A DNA stretch of 47,884 nt from Lentisphaeria bacterium. Its GTDB lineage: Bacteria; Verrucomicrobiota; Lentisphaeria; Victivallales; Victivallaceae. The notes beneath the pieces were generated by a model. The model worked only from the letters and a program-made list of their open reading frames with translations, was not told the DNA's origin and did not search any database. Below, one piece after another: positions 1 through 8,587 of the stretch. Where the stretch lies: contig JABLYX010000040.1 in assembly GCA_018265615.1 (NCBI GenBank), forward strand, positions 1 through 47,884, written 5' to 3'. Each line of letters starts with the position of its first letter. Position 1 is the stretch's first letter. Position numbers and translations under genes: made by a program.

Positions 1-20
1 GCGTAAATAATTGCTTTCAT
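1..20 (-). CDS. Possible 5' end of a leftward gene, cut by the window edge
   Basis: On the minus strand an ATG at 20-18 is preceded by a good Shine-Dalgarno (TGAGGTGAT, complement of 23-31). It reads MKAIIY before the window ends. Such a start resembles zinc-type alcohol dehydrogenases, but six codons cannot identify a family. It could instead be a detached translation-start module like the one at the right edge of the window. Low confidence. Confidence 0.25.
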
Positions 21-81
21 TATCACCTCAGGTTGCTTGCTTTAATATAAGTCGTTGTTTACCGATAATCAACCAAACTAC

Positions 82-777
82 ATGTTTTACATAGAACTAA
101 TTGTGGTAATTGCAATCATCGCGATTCTCGCCTCGATGCTGCTGCCGGCCCTGAACCAGGCGCGCGGCGCGGCCCGCAAGAGCAAATGCACGGGCAACGC
201 CAAGCAGATCGGGCTCGCCACACAGATGTACGTAGACGGCAACAACGGAATCCTGTACTACAACAACGGCACCTATCCGACCTGGCATCAGCTGGCGCGG
301 CCCTATACCGTGAACAGCAAAACCAATAGCAATTTCTGGTGGTGCCCGGAAGATCAGGTGAACCTGAGCAGCCCGGATCTCGCCAAGCGTTTCGACGACT
401 GTCGTGTCTCGTACGGCTTCAACCGGGATTTTCTGCGCGGCTACAAGCCGTCGCGCTCCAGGAATCTGTCGACGACGGTGCTTTTCGCGGAGGCGGCGAC
501 TGAGGTTACCAGCAACCCATCCGGATATTACTACGCTCCGGCCCAGGCCAATACCTCCCAGCCGCAGGCGTATCCGTTCCACGGACGCTACTGCACCGTC
601 ACGTGGCTTGACGGGCATGTTTCGTTCGCTTACTCCAATACCGGCGTTCCGGGCATCGGAACGGTCTGCCGCGGCCTCTACAACAACGACCAGCTCGGCG
701 TGAACTGGGGCGAGGCGCAATACAAACCGCATAACAAATGGAATCCGCAGCGTCCGGACACCTACGTGGTGCCCTAG
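82..777 (+). CDS. Type II secretion-type pseudopilin, abnormal 5' end
   Basis: Prepilin-like protein of 231 residues from the ATG at 82. A hydrophobic helix (VVIAIIAILASMLLPALNQAR) sits at the N-terminus and an H-X9-DG motif (HGRYCTVTWLDG) near residue 166, as in the other five pilins here. Family knowledge: such pseudopilins assemble on a type II secretion-like or type IV-pilus-like machine in the inner membrane. The start is odd. The usual FTLIELL is degraded to FYIELI with one residue lost, nothing precedes the phenylalanine but Met, and neither ATG 82 nor an upstream in-frame TTG at 55 has a Shine-Dalgarno. The first 100 bases are AT-rich, unlike the rest of the gene. Either the 5' end has been replaced or inverted, or the gene is silent. 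It is followed 31 bases later by a secreted hydrolase gene, so it is module 0 of the pilin-hydrolase series. Confidence 0.75.
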   Translation: MFYIELIVVIAIIAILASMLLPALNQARGAARKSKCTGNAKQIGLATQMYVDGNNGILYYNNGTYPTWHQLARPYTVNSKTNSNFWWCPEDQVNLSSPDLAKRFDDCRVSYGFNRDFLRGYKPSRSRNLSTTVLFAEAATEVTSNPSGYYYAPAQANTSQPQAYPFHGRYCTVTWLDGHVSFAYSNTGVPGIGTVCRGLYNNDQLGVNWGEAQYKPHNKWNPQRPDTYVVP

Positions 778-808
778 CCCGCTAACGAACCGGAAGGAAA
801 TATCGATC

Positions 809-3139
809 ATGTCACTTTTGAAACCGTTCTCTATTTTCATGTTTGCCGCGGCGGCTCCGCTGCTCCCGGCGGCGGAGGTGCTCCTTGACGGCTGCCGTTC
901 CGCCGCGAACTGGAGTTCGTTCAACGGGTCCGAATTCAAGGGGGCCCGGGTCTCCCTCTCCGCCGCCGCGGACGGACTGAAGCTCGGGTACGACTTCTCC
1001 GGCGGCGGCTCGTATGTCGGCTGCCAGCCGAAAAATCTGCCGGTCCCGCAGGCGGATTCGCTCTCTGTCACGGTCAATGCATCGGAACCGGCCGGGTTCA
1101 ATTACCGGCTCGTCGATTCGGCCGGGCGCTTCTTCCAGGGGAAAGGGTTCCGGCTGAAGAAGGGAGTCGACGAGACGCTGACGCTCAGCGTCAAGGGGCC
1201 ATGGGGCAGCATATGGGGCGGCTCGGGCGACCATAAACAGCCGGTCATGCCGCTGAAGTCGGTCTGGCTCATGGCCACAAAAGGCAAGGAGTTGCCGGAG
1301 AAAGGCGTCATCACGGTCAAGTCGCTCTCCGCAGAGCTCCCGGGGCTCCCCGCCTCCTCCGCTTCCGGTGAAAATTTCGAACGCGCGCTCGCCGGGTGGA
1401 CGCTGAAGGGGGAATGGCAGCCGCAGCTCGAAGGCGCGATGCTGAAGCTGACTCCGGCGGCGGAAGGCTCCGTTCCGGCGCAGCTTGAAATCGTTTTTCC
1501 GCAGCCGGGCCGCGACCTCGTGCAGCGTTACCGGCTCGTGCCGGGAGCGGCGAATGAGATTTTCTATAAAGTGCCGTTCACGGGAGAGGTCAACCCGCGC
1601 AACATTTACCGCATTACGCTGAGAGTGTCGAACGACAATGGTGAAAAGGCGGCGTTCCCGACCGCCGTCAAAGGGCGGCTCAGCGGGTCGGTCAACCTCG
1701 GCGCGCCGAAATCGAGCCGCGAGATCGGGAGCTCCCGGTTCGGGACCTGCGTCCACTTCAGCTACGCGCCGAAGCCGGAGGGGGCGTTCAAGGGGTGGTA
1801 TCCGAAGGAGCTGCTGCTCGATGAGATCGCGGCCTGCGGATTCAAGTTCATCCGCGAAGGGCTCGCGCTCGACAAACTGCCGGACGGTTCGTGGAAGATC
1901 CGCGACACTGATATGCAGACGCTGAAGAAAGCGAAGGAGCGCGGCATCGGGCAGATCGTCGTGATCGACCTGCGGGCCGACGAACCGCTGCCGGAATTCC
2001 TGAAAAAGGTTCAGGATATCGTTGAACAGAGCCGGGAGTCCGTGGATGTCTATGAGCTCGGCAACGAACCGAACAACTTCGGCAAATGGCGGCAGACCTA
2101 CAAATACAGGGGCAGGGACGGCAGCTGGAACGGCTATGAGGCGGACGGTTCCGTCTCGGAGTGGGTCAGGGCGCATGTGAAGTACACGAACGCCGCCGCC
2201 GAACTCATCAAAAAGCTCGCCCCGGAGAAGACGGTCATCGGGCTCGGCTCCTGCGCGCCGACCAACTTTCACGCGCTGAACATCGGAGTGTCGAAGAGCC
2301 TCGACGGCGTGGTCGAGCACCCGTACACCTTTTCGCTGCCGCCGGAGAAGGTCCCGTTCGGAAAGCGGCTGGCCAGGCGTGACGGCATCGCCATCGGCGA
2401 CGCCGAGCATACCTTCAAGGGCCTGGTCGACTCCTATCATGAGCAGTTCGTCAAAACCGGAAAACCGCGCTCGCTCTGGGTGACGGAGTTCGGCTTCACG
2501 ACCTTCCAGATGAACGACGACAGGATGAAGGGGCTCTATGCCGGGTTCAGTGAGCAGGCGCAGGCGCTTTACCTGCTGCGCCGGTTCGCGGAGAGCCTCG
2601 CGCTGCCGATTGCGCTCAGTTGCCAGTACGACTTCCTCGACGACTACGGCTCGGCACCGCGCCTGGACGAGGCGAATTTCGGGCTCCTGCGGGCCGACTA
2701 CAGCCGCAAGCCGTCGTTTTACGTCATGCAGCGCATGAACTCCCTGCTCGCCGGGGCGGAGCCCGATCCGGGAGTGAAAGTCGAAATCACGAAGAGCGCA
2801 TTGCATCGCAGCATGGCCCGCTCCGAACTCGTGAAGGATTGGGATGACGCGACGATCGATGCGGCGAACGGGATCCGCGCCTATGCGTTCCGCCACCCGT
2901 CGGCTCCGGACGAGCGCATGGTCGCCCTCTGGTCGATGCAGCCGTACAGCGGCGAATTCAACAGCCGCCCGGTCAGCTTCGAAATCGAAGGGCTCCAGGA
3001 GTTCACCCAGCCGCCGCTCGCAATCGACATGATGACCGGAGAAACCTTCGATTTGCCGGTCAGCTTCAAAGACGGCAAGGCCGTTGTGACCGGGCTCCCG
3101 CTTGAGCAGACCGTCCTGCTCCTGAAGTTCTTCCGCTGA
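809..3139 (+). CDS. Secreted clan GH-A glycoside hydrolase (GH39/GH5-like)
   Basis: 776 residues with a signal peptide (hydrophobic FSIFMFAAAAPLLPAAE). Residues about 25-180 and 185-300 look like two beta-sandwich carbohydrate-binding segments. A TIM barrel follows from about residue 310 (FGTCVHFSYAP). The barrel carries the two clan-A signatures: ELGNEPN with acid/base E420 and WVTEFGF with nucleophile E560. The last 100 residues form a beta-rich tail. It should cleave or remodel a plant or host polysaccharide outside the cytoplasm; the substrate cannot be read from sequence. It lies 31 bases behind a pseudopilin, the arrangement seen in every sugar module of this window, and has a Shine-Dalgarno GGAAGGAAA. 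The family assignment within clan A is uncertain. Confidence 0.8.
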   Translation: MSLLKPFSIFMFAAAAPLLPAAEVLLDGCRSAANWSSFNGSEFKGARVSLSAAADGLKLGYDFSGGGSYVGCQPKNLPVPQADSLSVTVNASEPAGFNYRLVDSAGRFFQGKGFRLKKGVDETLTLSVKGPWGSIWGGSGDHKQPVMPLKSVWLMATKGKELPEKGVITVKSLSAELPGLPASSASGENFERALAGWTLKGEWQPQLEGAMLKLTPAAEGSVPAQLEIVFPQPGRDLVQRYRLVPGAANEIFYKVPFTGEVNPRNIYRITLRVSNDNGEKAAFPTAVKGRLSGSVNLGAPKSSREIGSSRFGTCVHFSYAPKPEGAFKGWYPKELLLDEIAACGFKFIREGLALDKLPDGSWKIRDTDMQTLKKAKERGIGQIVVIDLRADEPLPEFLKKVQDIVEQSRESVDVYELGNEPNNFGKWRQTYKYRGRDGSWNGYEADGSVSEWVRAHVKYTNAAAELIKKLAPEKTVIGLGSCAPTNFHALNIGVSKSLDGVVEHPYTFSLPPEKVPFGKRLARRDGIAIGDAEHTFKGLVDSYHEQFVKTGKPRSLWVTEFGFTTFQMNDDRMKGLYAGFSEQAQALYLLRRFAESLALPIALSCQYDFLDDYGSAPRLDEANFGLLRADYSRKPSFYVMQRMNSLLAGAEPDPGVKVEITKSALHRSMARSELVKDWDDATIDAANGIRAYAFRHPSAPDERMVALWSMQPYSGEFNSRPVSFEIEGLQEFTQPPLAIDMMTGETFDLPVSFKDGKAVVTGLPLEQTVLLLKFFR

Positions 3140-3160
3140 AGCGGCGAGGGCCGTCCGGCG

Positions 3161-3865
3161 TCAGGCGCCCGTGCCGAAAAGCGAGCCGATTCCGGCGGTG
3201 GCCGCCATCGCCAGGAATCCCCAGAACATCACGCGCAGCGTTGCCGGCAGGATCCTCGCCCCGCCGGTGTGCGCGGCGATCGCCCCTGTCGCCCCGAGGA
3301 CAGCCAACGACACCAGTGCGACGCCGTATTTCAGGAACGGCTCCGGGAATACCAGCACCGATGCGAGCGGCATCAGCGCTCCGGCCGTGAAAGCCGCGAA
3401 CGATGAGAGTGCCGCCTGGATCGGGTGAGGCTTCAGGACCTCCGACAGCCCGAGTTCATCATGCAGGTGCGCTTTCAGCGCATTGTGTTCGCTGAGCTGC
3501 TTTGCCACTTCGGCGGCCAGCTCCGGGGCCAGCCCGCGGCGTTCGTAGATCTGCGTCAGTTCCACGAGTTCAAGGCGCGGATGACGGCGGAGCTCGCGTT
3601 TTTCACGCATGATGTCGGCGGATTCCGAATCGGCCTGCGAGCTGACCGACACATACTCCCCGGCCGCCATCGACATTGCGCCGGCGACGAGCCCCGCCAC
3701 TCCGGCGATCAGGATCGGCATGCGGGACGGCGTCGCCGCCGCCACTCCGACGATCAGGCTCGCCGTGGAGACGATGCCGTCATTCGCCCCGAGCACCGCC
3801 GCGCGCAGCCAGTTGACTTTGCTGAGGTAATGGTGCTCGGGGAGCCGTATTCTGCCGGTGTCCAT
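3161..3865 (-). CDS. VIT1/CCC1-family iron/manganese transporter
   Basis: 234 residues. The N-terminal HHYLSKVNWLRAAVLGANDGIVSTASLIVG is the family hallmark, with a long second helix (AGLVAGAMSMAAGEYVSVSSQADSE) and three C-terminal membrane helices from about residue 150. Between them lies the charged cytoplasmic segment with MREKRELRRHPRLELVEL, which in the family binds metal. Known VIT1/CCC1 proteins export or sequester Fe2+ or Mn2+. It starts three bases after the stop of the unknown gene at 3869-4357, so the two are one leftward operon. It is convergent with the hydrolase at 809-3139, with only 21 bases between. Confidence 0.9.
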   Translation of the reverse strand: MDTGRIRLPEHHYLSKVNWLRAAVLGANDGIVSTASLIVGVAAATPSRMPILIAGVAGLVAGAMSMAAGEYVSVSSQADSESADIMREKRELRRHPRLELVELTQIYERRGLAPELAAEVAKQLSEHNALKAHLHDELGLSEVLKPHPIQAALSSFAAFTAGALMPLASVLVFPEPFLKYGVALVSLAVLGATGAIAAHTGGARILPATLRVMFWGFLAMAATAGIGSLFGTGA

Positions 3866-3868
3866 GTG

Positions 3869-4357
3869 CTACCTGCCGCGTGCGCCGCGTTTCTCCTCTT
3901 CGCTGATCAGGAGATCGGAAAGCGCGACAAGCAGCGTTTCGAAGCGGGACTCCCAGCCGGGATACTCCTCGCTGCGCGCGTTTTTTGCCGCCCGGGACTG
4001 CGGGTAGCGCAGCACCGCCGCGAACGGCGGCACCGGCTCGTCGGATTTCTCCGGCTTCGGGCCGAACAGCTCCGGGCGGTGCGTCAGCGCCAGCCACTGT
4101 TCGAACGCCTCAGGTGAACGCACCGCCGACACGAAGCCGTCGGCCAGCGGTTCTCCCTCTCCGCTGTGCCACGTGATGTGGAACATGACTCCGGCGCAGC
4201 CGTCGAGCGTGACGAGCCGGTAGAAGAAATCCTGATACATCCCGGAGCCCTCCTGCACGGCGGGCATCAGGAACTCGGCGAGGGTCGGCGGGATCTTCTC
4301 CGCATCGGTGATCCGGCTCCGGCCCGAGACACAATCGATCAATTGAAACTTCCTCAC
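3869..4357 (-). CDS. Protein of unknown function, partner of the VIT transporter
   Basis: 162 residues starting with GTG at 4357, chosen because a very strong Shine-Dalgarno (GAGGAGGAGG) lies just upstream. It is a soluble protein with no signal peptide or membrane helix. It opens MRKFQLIDCVSGRSRITDAEKIPPTLAEFL and has a middle segment rich in aromatic and hydrophobic residues (MYQDFFYRLVTLDGCAGVMFHITWHSGEGEPLADGFVSAV). I do not recognise the family. It is first in a two-gene operon with the VIT transporter, so a link to metal handling is possible but not shown. Confidence 0.75.
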   Translation of the reverse strand: MRKFQLIDCVSGRSRITDAEKIPPTLAEFLMPAVQEGSGMYQDFFYRLVTLDGCAGVMFHITWHSGEGEPLADGFVSAVRSPEAFEQWLALTHRPELFGPKPEKSDEPVPPFAAVLRYPQSRAAKNARSEEYPGWESRFETLLVALSDLLISEEEKRGARGR

Positions 4358-4404
4358 AGCTACCTCCTCCTCTTATGATAACATGCAGAAGCCGCACTGC
4401 AATT

Positions 4405-4433
4405 AATGTATCCCGCCGGCCTGCAAAAGTCAA
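4405..4433 (-). promoter_or_regulatory. Sigma70-type promoter of the unknown-VIT operon
   Basis: Minus strand TTGACT (complement of 4428-4433), 17 bases, TACATT (complement of 4405-4410). It lies 48 bases upstream of the GTG at 4357. Confidence 0.6.
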
Positions 4434-4611
4434 TGCCCGGTTCTCCATATCCGCATTTTCCAGGATGTTGTGCCCGGAAGTCCATGACGGCGGATCCGGC
4501 GGGGAGGCGGATGCGTCCGCTTGCGCTTTTCCGGGAACCCGGTTCGTATTGTCCGGCCGCCCCGGCCGTCTGGCGGTTTCCGGAAAAAACGGTTAATTTT
4601 CATTTCCGCTC
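4434..4611. other. Intergenic stretch between divergent promoters
   Basis: Part of a 349-base gap between 4357 and 4707. It holds no ORF with a ribosome site. A small GCGGA/TCCGC hairpin lies near 4511-4524; otherwise I see nothing. Confidence 0.5.
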
Positions 4612-4640
4612 TTGACAATGCCGCTGTTGTTTGCTATAAT
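4612..4640 (+). promoter_or_regulatory. Consensus sigma70 promoter of sugar module 1
   Basis: TTGACA at 4612-4617, 17 bases, TATAAT at 4635-4640: a perfect consensus. It is followed after three bases by the first of two operators. Confidence 0.85.
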
Positions 4641-4643
4641 TAT

Positions 4644-4700
4644 TTCAAACCTTTGAACATTGTGGGAAATTTTTAAACCGAATTTATTCAAACCTTTGAA
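4644..4700. promoter_or_regulatory. Two LacI-type operators
   Basis: TTCAAACCTTTGAA occurs twice, at 4644-4657 and 4687-4700. Each is a 6-bp inverted repeat around CC. Their centres are 43 bp apart, about four helical turns, suiting two dimers on one DNA face. The first overlaps the expected transcription start and the second ends six bases before the ATG of the LacI gene, so autoregulation is the likely role. Binding by this regulator is inferred from position. Confidence 0.7.
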
Positions 4701-4706
4701 TTGCCA

Positions 4707-5702
4707 ATGACCGAACTGAAGGGAAAACGCAGGAGCTCCCTGCAGGATGTCGCCTTCGCGGCGGGGGTGGATGTCTCCACGGTGTCGCTGGTGCTGAACG
4801 GAAAACCGCTTGCGGAGCGGATGCGCCCGGAGACGCGTCAGCGGATCCGCGACTGCGCGGAGCGGCTGAATTACCGCCCCTCCCGGGCGGCGCGGATGCT
4901 CAAAACCGGTAAGACCGGAATGATCGGCATGGTTGTGGGCGACATCGCTTCGCTCTACTATTCGGAGCTGGTGGCGATGGCGCTGGCGGCGGCGGAGAAG
5001 TACGGGAAGCAGCTTCTGATCTCCGCGACGGAGTGGGCCGTGGAGAAGGAACACGCCGCGTTGAAGCGGCTGCTTGACGTCGGGGTGGACGGCATCATCT
5101 ACCTCCCCGCGAGTCTCGAACAGCACCGGGACCTGATCGGAATCATCCGCCGGGAGGAGATTCCGCTGGTGACTTACGATTGCAAGGTGCCCGGTTTCTC
5201 CGCGATCCACTGCGATTACACCCGGGGGATGGAACTCGCGGTGGGGGAGTTGGCGAAGCGCCATGCCCGGATCGGGTACATCAGCTTTCCGAACGAAGTT
5301 TCGAATAAGCTCGAATCGATTCTAGCCGCCGGGAAAAAACACGGCGTTGCGATCGAACGCTACAGCTTCACCGGAGCTGACAGTTTCGGCCGGATCGAAT
5401 TCGAAAGCTCGGCGATCACCGCCGGAGACGCTCCGGAAGCCTGGATCATCGGCGGCGGCGAAAAGGCGATTTTCCTCCTGACCCGGCTGCTGCACGACGG
5501 GTTCCGCATTCCGGAGGACCGGGAGCTGATCGGCATCGCCGTACCGCGCATCTCCGCGCTCGGAACGCCTTCGCTCGCCCATATCGAACTCGATACGCAG
5601 GGGCTGATGGACGCGGCATTCGAGCTTCTGTCCGAAAGCGGCGCCGAACGCGAAATCCATGTACCTACCCGCTTCAACAAATGCGAAAGCATCAAACCAT
5701 AA
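4707..5702 (+). CDS. LacI-family transcriptional regulator, module 1
   Basis: 331 residues. The N-terminal helix-turn-helix reads SLQDVAFAAGVDVSTVSLVLNGK, with the hinge region LNYRPSRAARMLKTGKT near residue 60. A periplasmic-binding-protein-like effector domain follows from about residue 70 (GMIGMVVGDIASLYYSEL). ATG 4707 is chosen over TTG 4701; neither has a clear Shine-Dalgarno, and the second operator sits directly upstream. It probably represses its own promoter and the genes behind it (pilin, GH51-like and GH43-like) until a sugar released by these enzymes is bound. Its stop codon overlaps the ribosome site of the pilin gene, so the two are co-transcribed. The effector is unknown. Confidence 0.88.
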   Translation: MTELKGKRRSSLQDVAFAAGVDVSTVSLVLNGKPLAERMRPETRQRIRDCAERLNYRPSRAARMLKTGKTGMIGMVVGDIASLYYSELVAMALAAAEKYGKQLLISATEWAVEKEHAALKRLLDVGVDGIIYLPASLEQHRDLIGIIRREEIPLVTYDCKVPGFSAIHCDYTRGMELAVGELAKRHARIGYISFPNEVSNKLESILAAGKKHGVAIERYSFTGADSFGRIEFESSAITAGDAPEAWIIGGGEKAIFLLTRLLHDGFRIPEDRELIGIAVPRISALGTPSLAHIELDTQGLMDAAFELLSESGAEREIHVPTRFNKCESIKP

Positions 5703-5711
5703 GGAGGCTGT

Positions 5712-6368
5712 ATGAGAAAAGATTTCACACTGATTGAACTTTTAGTTGTAATTGCGATCATCGCGATTCTTGCCGCGATCCTTCTGCCGGCCCTGAATCA
5801 GGCGCGCGACCGGGCGCGCGATACGAACTGCAGGAGCAACATAAAGCAGATCATGACGGCGGTCATCATGTACGACCAGGAGTTCGACCGGATTCCGCGC
5901 AACAACATCCCGAGCCCTGTGGACGGCGCCAGGGTCGCCTGGTTCCGGATGCTGCAGGATACCGGGTTTCTCCCGTCGGTCCCGGCCGGAACCGGCGCAT
6001 ACTCCGCCCTCGGCGTGACCCGCTGCCCCGCTTCGGCGATCGGGCTCGGCTACGGGCAGAATGAGCGCCGGGGGCCGACTGACAGCGCCACGGCCGGCAG
6101 CGCCCGGTTCCTCGCGCTCAAGCAGGCGGTGAATCCGTCGCGGAAGCTGTTCATGGCCGACGCGACGCGGTACTATACCGTTGTCGCGGGCGGCACCTGG
6201 GACTGGATGATGCTCAACGAAGACACCACGGCCACCTACAAGCTCAGCCCCCGCCACCGCACCGGCGTGAATGCCGGGATGATGGACGGGCATGTGACAA
6301 GCTTCTCCGTCCGGCAGAAGCCGCAGGGCCTCTACGATCGCGAATGCATCGAGCCGATGCTGAAATAA
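5712..6368 (+). CDS. Type II secretion-type pseudopilin, module 1
   Basis: 218 residues. MRKD precedes FTLIELLVVIAIIAIL, the prepilin helix, then AAILLPALNQARDRARDTNC. The C-terminal H-X9-DG motif is HRTGVNAGMMDG, about 25 residues from the end. The residue before the Phe is Asp rather than the Gly preferred by known prepilin peptidases; Glu at position +5 is kept. Shine-Dalgarno AAGGAGG at 5701-5707 overlaps the stop of the upstream LacI gene, and the hydrolase gene begins 19 bases downstream. This points to co-expression with one particular exported enzyme, perhaps as a substrate-specific minor pseudopilin; that role is inference. Confidence 0.88.
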   Translation: MRKDFTLIELLVVIAIIAILAAILLPALNQARDRARDTNCRSNIKQIMTAVIMYDQEFDRIPRNNIPSPVDGARVAWFRMLQDTGFLPSVPAGTGAYSALGVTRCPASAIGLGYGQNERRGPTDSATAGSARFLALKQAVNPSRKLFMADATRYYTVVAGGTWDWMMLNEDTTATYKLSPRHRTGVNAGMMDGHVTSFSVRQKPQGLYDRECIEPMLK

Positions 6369-6387
6369 AACGGGAAGCGCCGGAATC

Positions 6388-8493
6388 ATGAAACAACTGC
6401 TGATGCTTCTCTCCGCCGGGTTCCTGCTGGCGGCAGCGGCCGCCGGGCCGGAGGCGCGGATCGACTCCGAAGGGAAAATGCACATCCGTCTGAACGGAAC
6501 CGAACTTCTGGTCCGCGACTCCCTGACGCTCCAGACGAAGGAGTGGAAAGTCGCCGCCTCGCTCCTCTCCGGCGGCTTTACCGTCGCGACTGAAGGGAAG
6601 GAGACCGTCTATCGCTGGAAAAATGACGCGGGCGAGTTCTCGCGCCGGCACCGCAGCTCCGGCGAAACACTCACTGTGGTCTGGGAGGGAGAGTTCCGGC
6701 CGGGGATCCGGGACGGCCGCTACATCGAGCTCTCTCTGACCGGCCCCCGGAACTCCTGCCGGACGCTGCCGGAGGGGCCGCAGCTCCTCGCGCAGGGCGG
6801 CGGGCCGATGCTGCTGAAATCCGACGCGGGAACCGTGCGGCTCGACCCCGCGGGCTCCAGCCGGGAGTGGAAGCTCCAGGATCTGCGCAGGGTCGCCTGG
6901 TCCGGCCACCTCCGGATGCTCTTCTTCGACGATTATCAGTTGGAGAAGGGGAGAAAATTCAAGGCCGTGCTGACCGTCTCTGCGGACTCCTGCCGGCCGC
7001 GCGGCGACGGCGGGGAGTATGCGAATATCGTCATCGCTCCCGAGATCAAGACCGCCCCGCCGCTCCTGCCGGCCGTGCTGACCGTCCATGCGGACCGGAC
7101 GCTCCGCCAAAGCACGCCGCGACTGTTCGGCGTGAACAACGACTGGCACGGCTTCGACATCCTGAAGCCGACGGAGCCTGCCGGGCCGGAGGCCGCGCTG
7201 AATCCGGTTGCGCCGGATTTCTTCCGGCTGCTCGGGGGCGTTCCCCTGCCGTTCGTCCGGACCGCCGGAACCGATTCGCAATTCATGGACTTCCGGAAGA
7301 TGATCGGCCCCAACCGCGAACGCAAACCTGTGGTGTTCTGGGCGAACCAGAGCGGCGGAAAGGTCGTGTCCTACGGACTGCTCGAGCATTTCAGCACCTT
7401 CCGCAGGCTCGACCCGCATACGGAGTTCGTTTACGTGATCCGGCTCTACAACTCCGCGCCGGAGGAGAGCCGGGTCCTCGCCGAATTCCTGACCGGCTCC
7501 GCCGACACCGAGTGGGGCGCGAAACGGATCGCCTGGGGAGTCGAAAAGCCGGTCAGGCCCGCCGTCTGGGAACTCGGCAACGAGATGGATCTCGGCGGCC
7601 CCAAGCATATGGAGCCGGACGGGTATGTCGCCGCCTGCAAAGCGCATATGGAGGCGATCCGGTCGGTCGTCCCCGATGCGGTATTCGCGGCCCATGCCAT
7701 TTCGTCGCCGTGGGACCCCTCCCGGGCGGAGAGCTGGCAAAAGTGGCACAGGACAGTGCTGACGGAACTCGCCCCGGAGCTTCGATATCTGGTGTTTCAT
7801 CCCTACTATCGCGGGCTGCCGCCGGGGAACCTGCTGCGTTATCTTGATGTGATGCGGGACGACATCGCCGCGAGCGCCAACCCCTCCATCCGGCTCTTCC
7901 ATTCGGAACACGCCAAGTGGCCCCCCGGCTACAGCGACGGCGCGGAAAAGTGGCGCGCCAACTGGTTCCAGACTCATGCCCTCGTCGGTGTGCTGGATAC
8001 CGCCGAGTGGCTGCTGCTGAACCTCAACCGCCCTGACACGGGCGCCATGACCTATCACGCCTTTTCGGCGGGGCCGTGGGGCGTCATGTACCGGGACCGG
8101 CAGAAAGAGAGGCTCTATACGACCGGGATCGCGGAGCTTTTCCGCTTCTTCCGGGACGCGCATCACGGAGATGTGCTTGAAACGGAGCTGACCGGAGCCG
8201 GAGCTGACCCGTACCGGGAGCCCTTCCACTTCACCGGGGCGGCGATCCGCTCCGGGGACGGGAAAATCGTGACCGTCTGGCTCAACAACCGGCTCCCCTT
8301 CTCGCGCCGCGCATTGGAGGTGCGGATCTCCGGGGCGGAGGCGAAGCTCGTCGCCGTTTCCGCCCTGAGCGCTCCCTCGCTCGAGTCCGTCAATGCACCC
8401 GGGGAACGGCCGATCCGGGTCCGGGAGCTGCCGCTTTCGACGGAAATCCCGCCGCAAAGCCTGGTCAGTCTGGTCTACCGTCTGGAGCCCTGA
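6388..8493 (+). CDS. Secreted GH51-like alpha-L-arabinofuranosidase-type hydrolase
   Basis: 701 residues with signal peptide MKQLLMLLSAGFLLAAAAAG. Residues about 20-220 form a beta-rich N-terminal region. The TIM-barrel domain begins near LFGVNNDWHGFDILKP. Clan-A acid/base WELGNEMD (E399) and nucleophile LFHSEHAKW (E507) are in place. A C-terminal beta-sandwich follows (GKIVTVWLNNRLPFSRRALEVRISG), as in GH51/GH39-type enzymes. Arabinofuranosidase or a related activity is a guess from the resemblance. It is third in the LacI-pilin-hydrolase unit, followed 94 bases later by a cytoplasmic GH43-like gene. Confidence 0.72.
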   Translation: MKQLLMLLSAGFLLAAAAAGPEARIDSEGKMHIRLNGTELLVRDSLTLQTKEWKVAASLLSGGFTVATEGKETVYRWKNDAGEFSRRHRSSGETLTVVWEGEFRPGIRDGRYIELSLTGPRNSCRTLPEGPQLLAQGGGPMLLKSDAGTVRLDPAGSSREWKLQDLRRVAWSGHLRMLFFDDYQLEKGRKFKAVLTVSADSCRPRGDGGEYANIVIAPEIKTAPPLLPAVLTVHADRTLRQSTPRLFGVNNDWHGFDILKPTEPAGPEAALNPVAPDFFRLLGGVPLPFVRTAGTDSQFMDFRKMIGPNRERKPVVFWANQSGGKVVSYGLLEHFSTFRRLDPHTEFVYVIRLYNSAPEESRVLAEFLTGSADTEWGAKRIAWGVEKPVRPAVWELGNEMDLGGPKHMEPDGYVAACKAHMEAIRSVVPDAVFAAHAISSPWDPSRAESWQKWHRTVLTELAPELRYLVFHPYYRGLPPGNLLRYLDVMRDDIAASANPSIRLFHSEHAKWPPGYSDGAEKWRANWFQTHALVGVLDTAEWLLLNLNRPDTGAMTYHAFSAGPWGVMYRDRQKERLYTTGIAELFRFFRDAHHGDVLETELTGAGADPYREPFHFTGAAIRSGDGKIVTVWLNNRLPFSRRALEVRISGAEAKLVAVSALSAPSLESVNAPGERPIRVRELPLSTEIPPQSLVSLVYRLEP

Positions 8494-8587
8494 ACAGGGA
8501 AAATCCCGTTCTGCTCTGGACAAAGCGGGACTCCGGTGCTAGGTTAATAAGAGAATACTTTCCTGAACCACACCGGAGGAGCCCCGT

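Noticed and set aside
812..2896. 694-codon minus-strand open frame opposite the first hydrolase
   Set aside because: Arg/Glu/Asp-rich antisense translation of a real gene with no family match.
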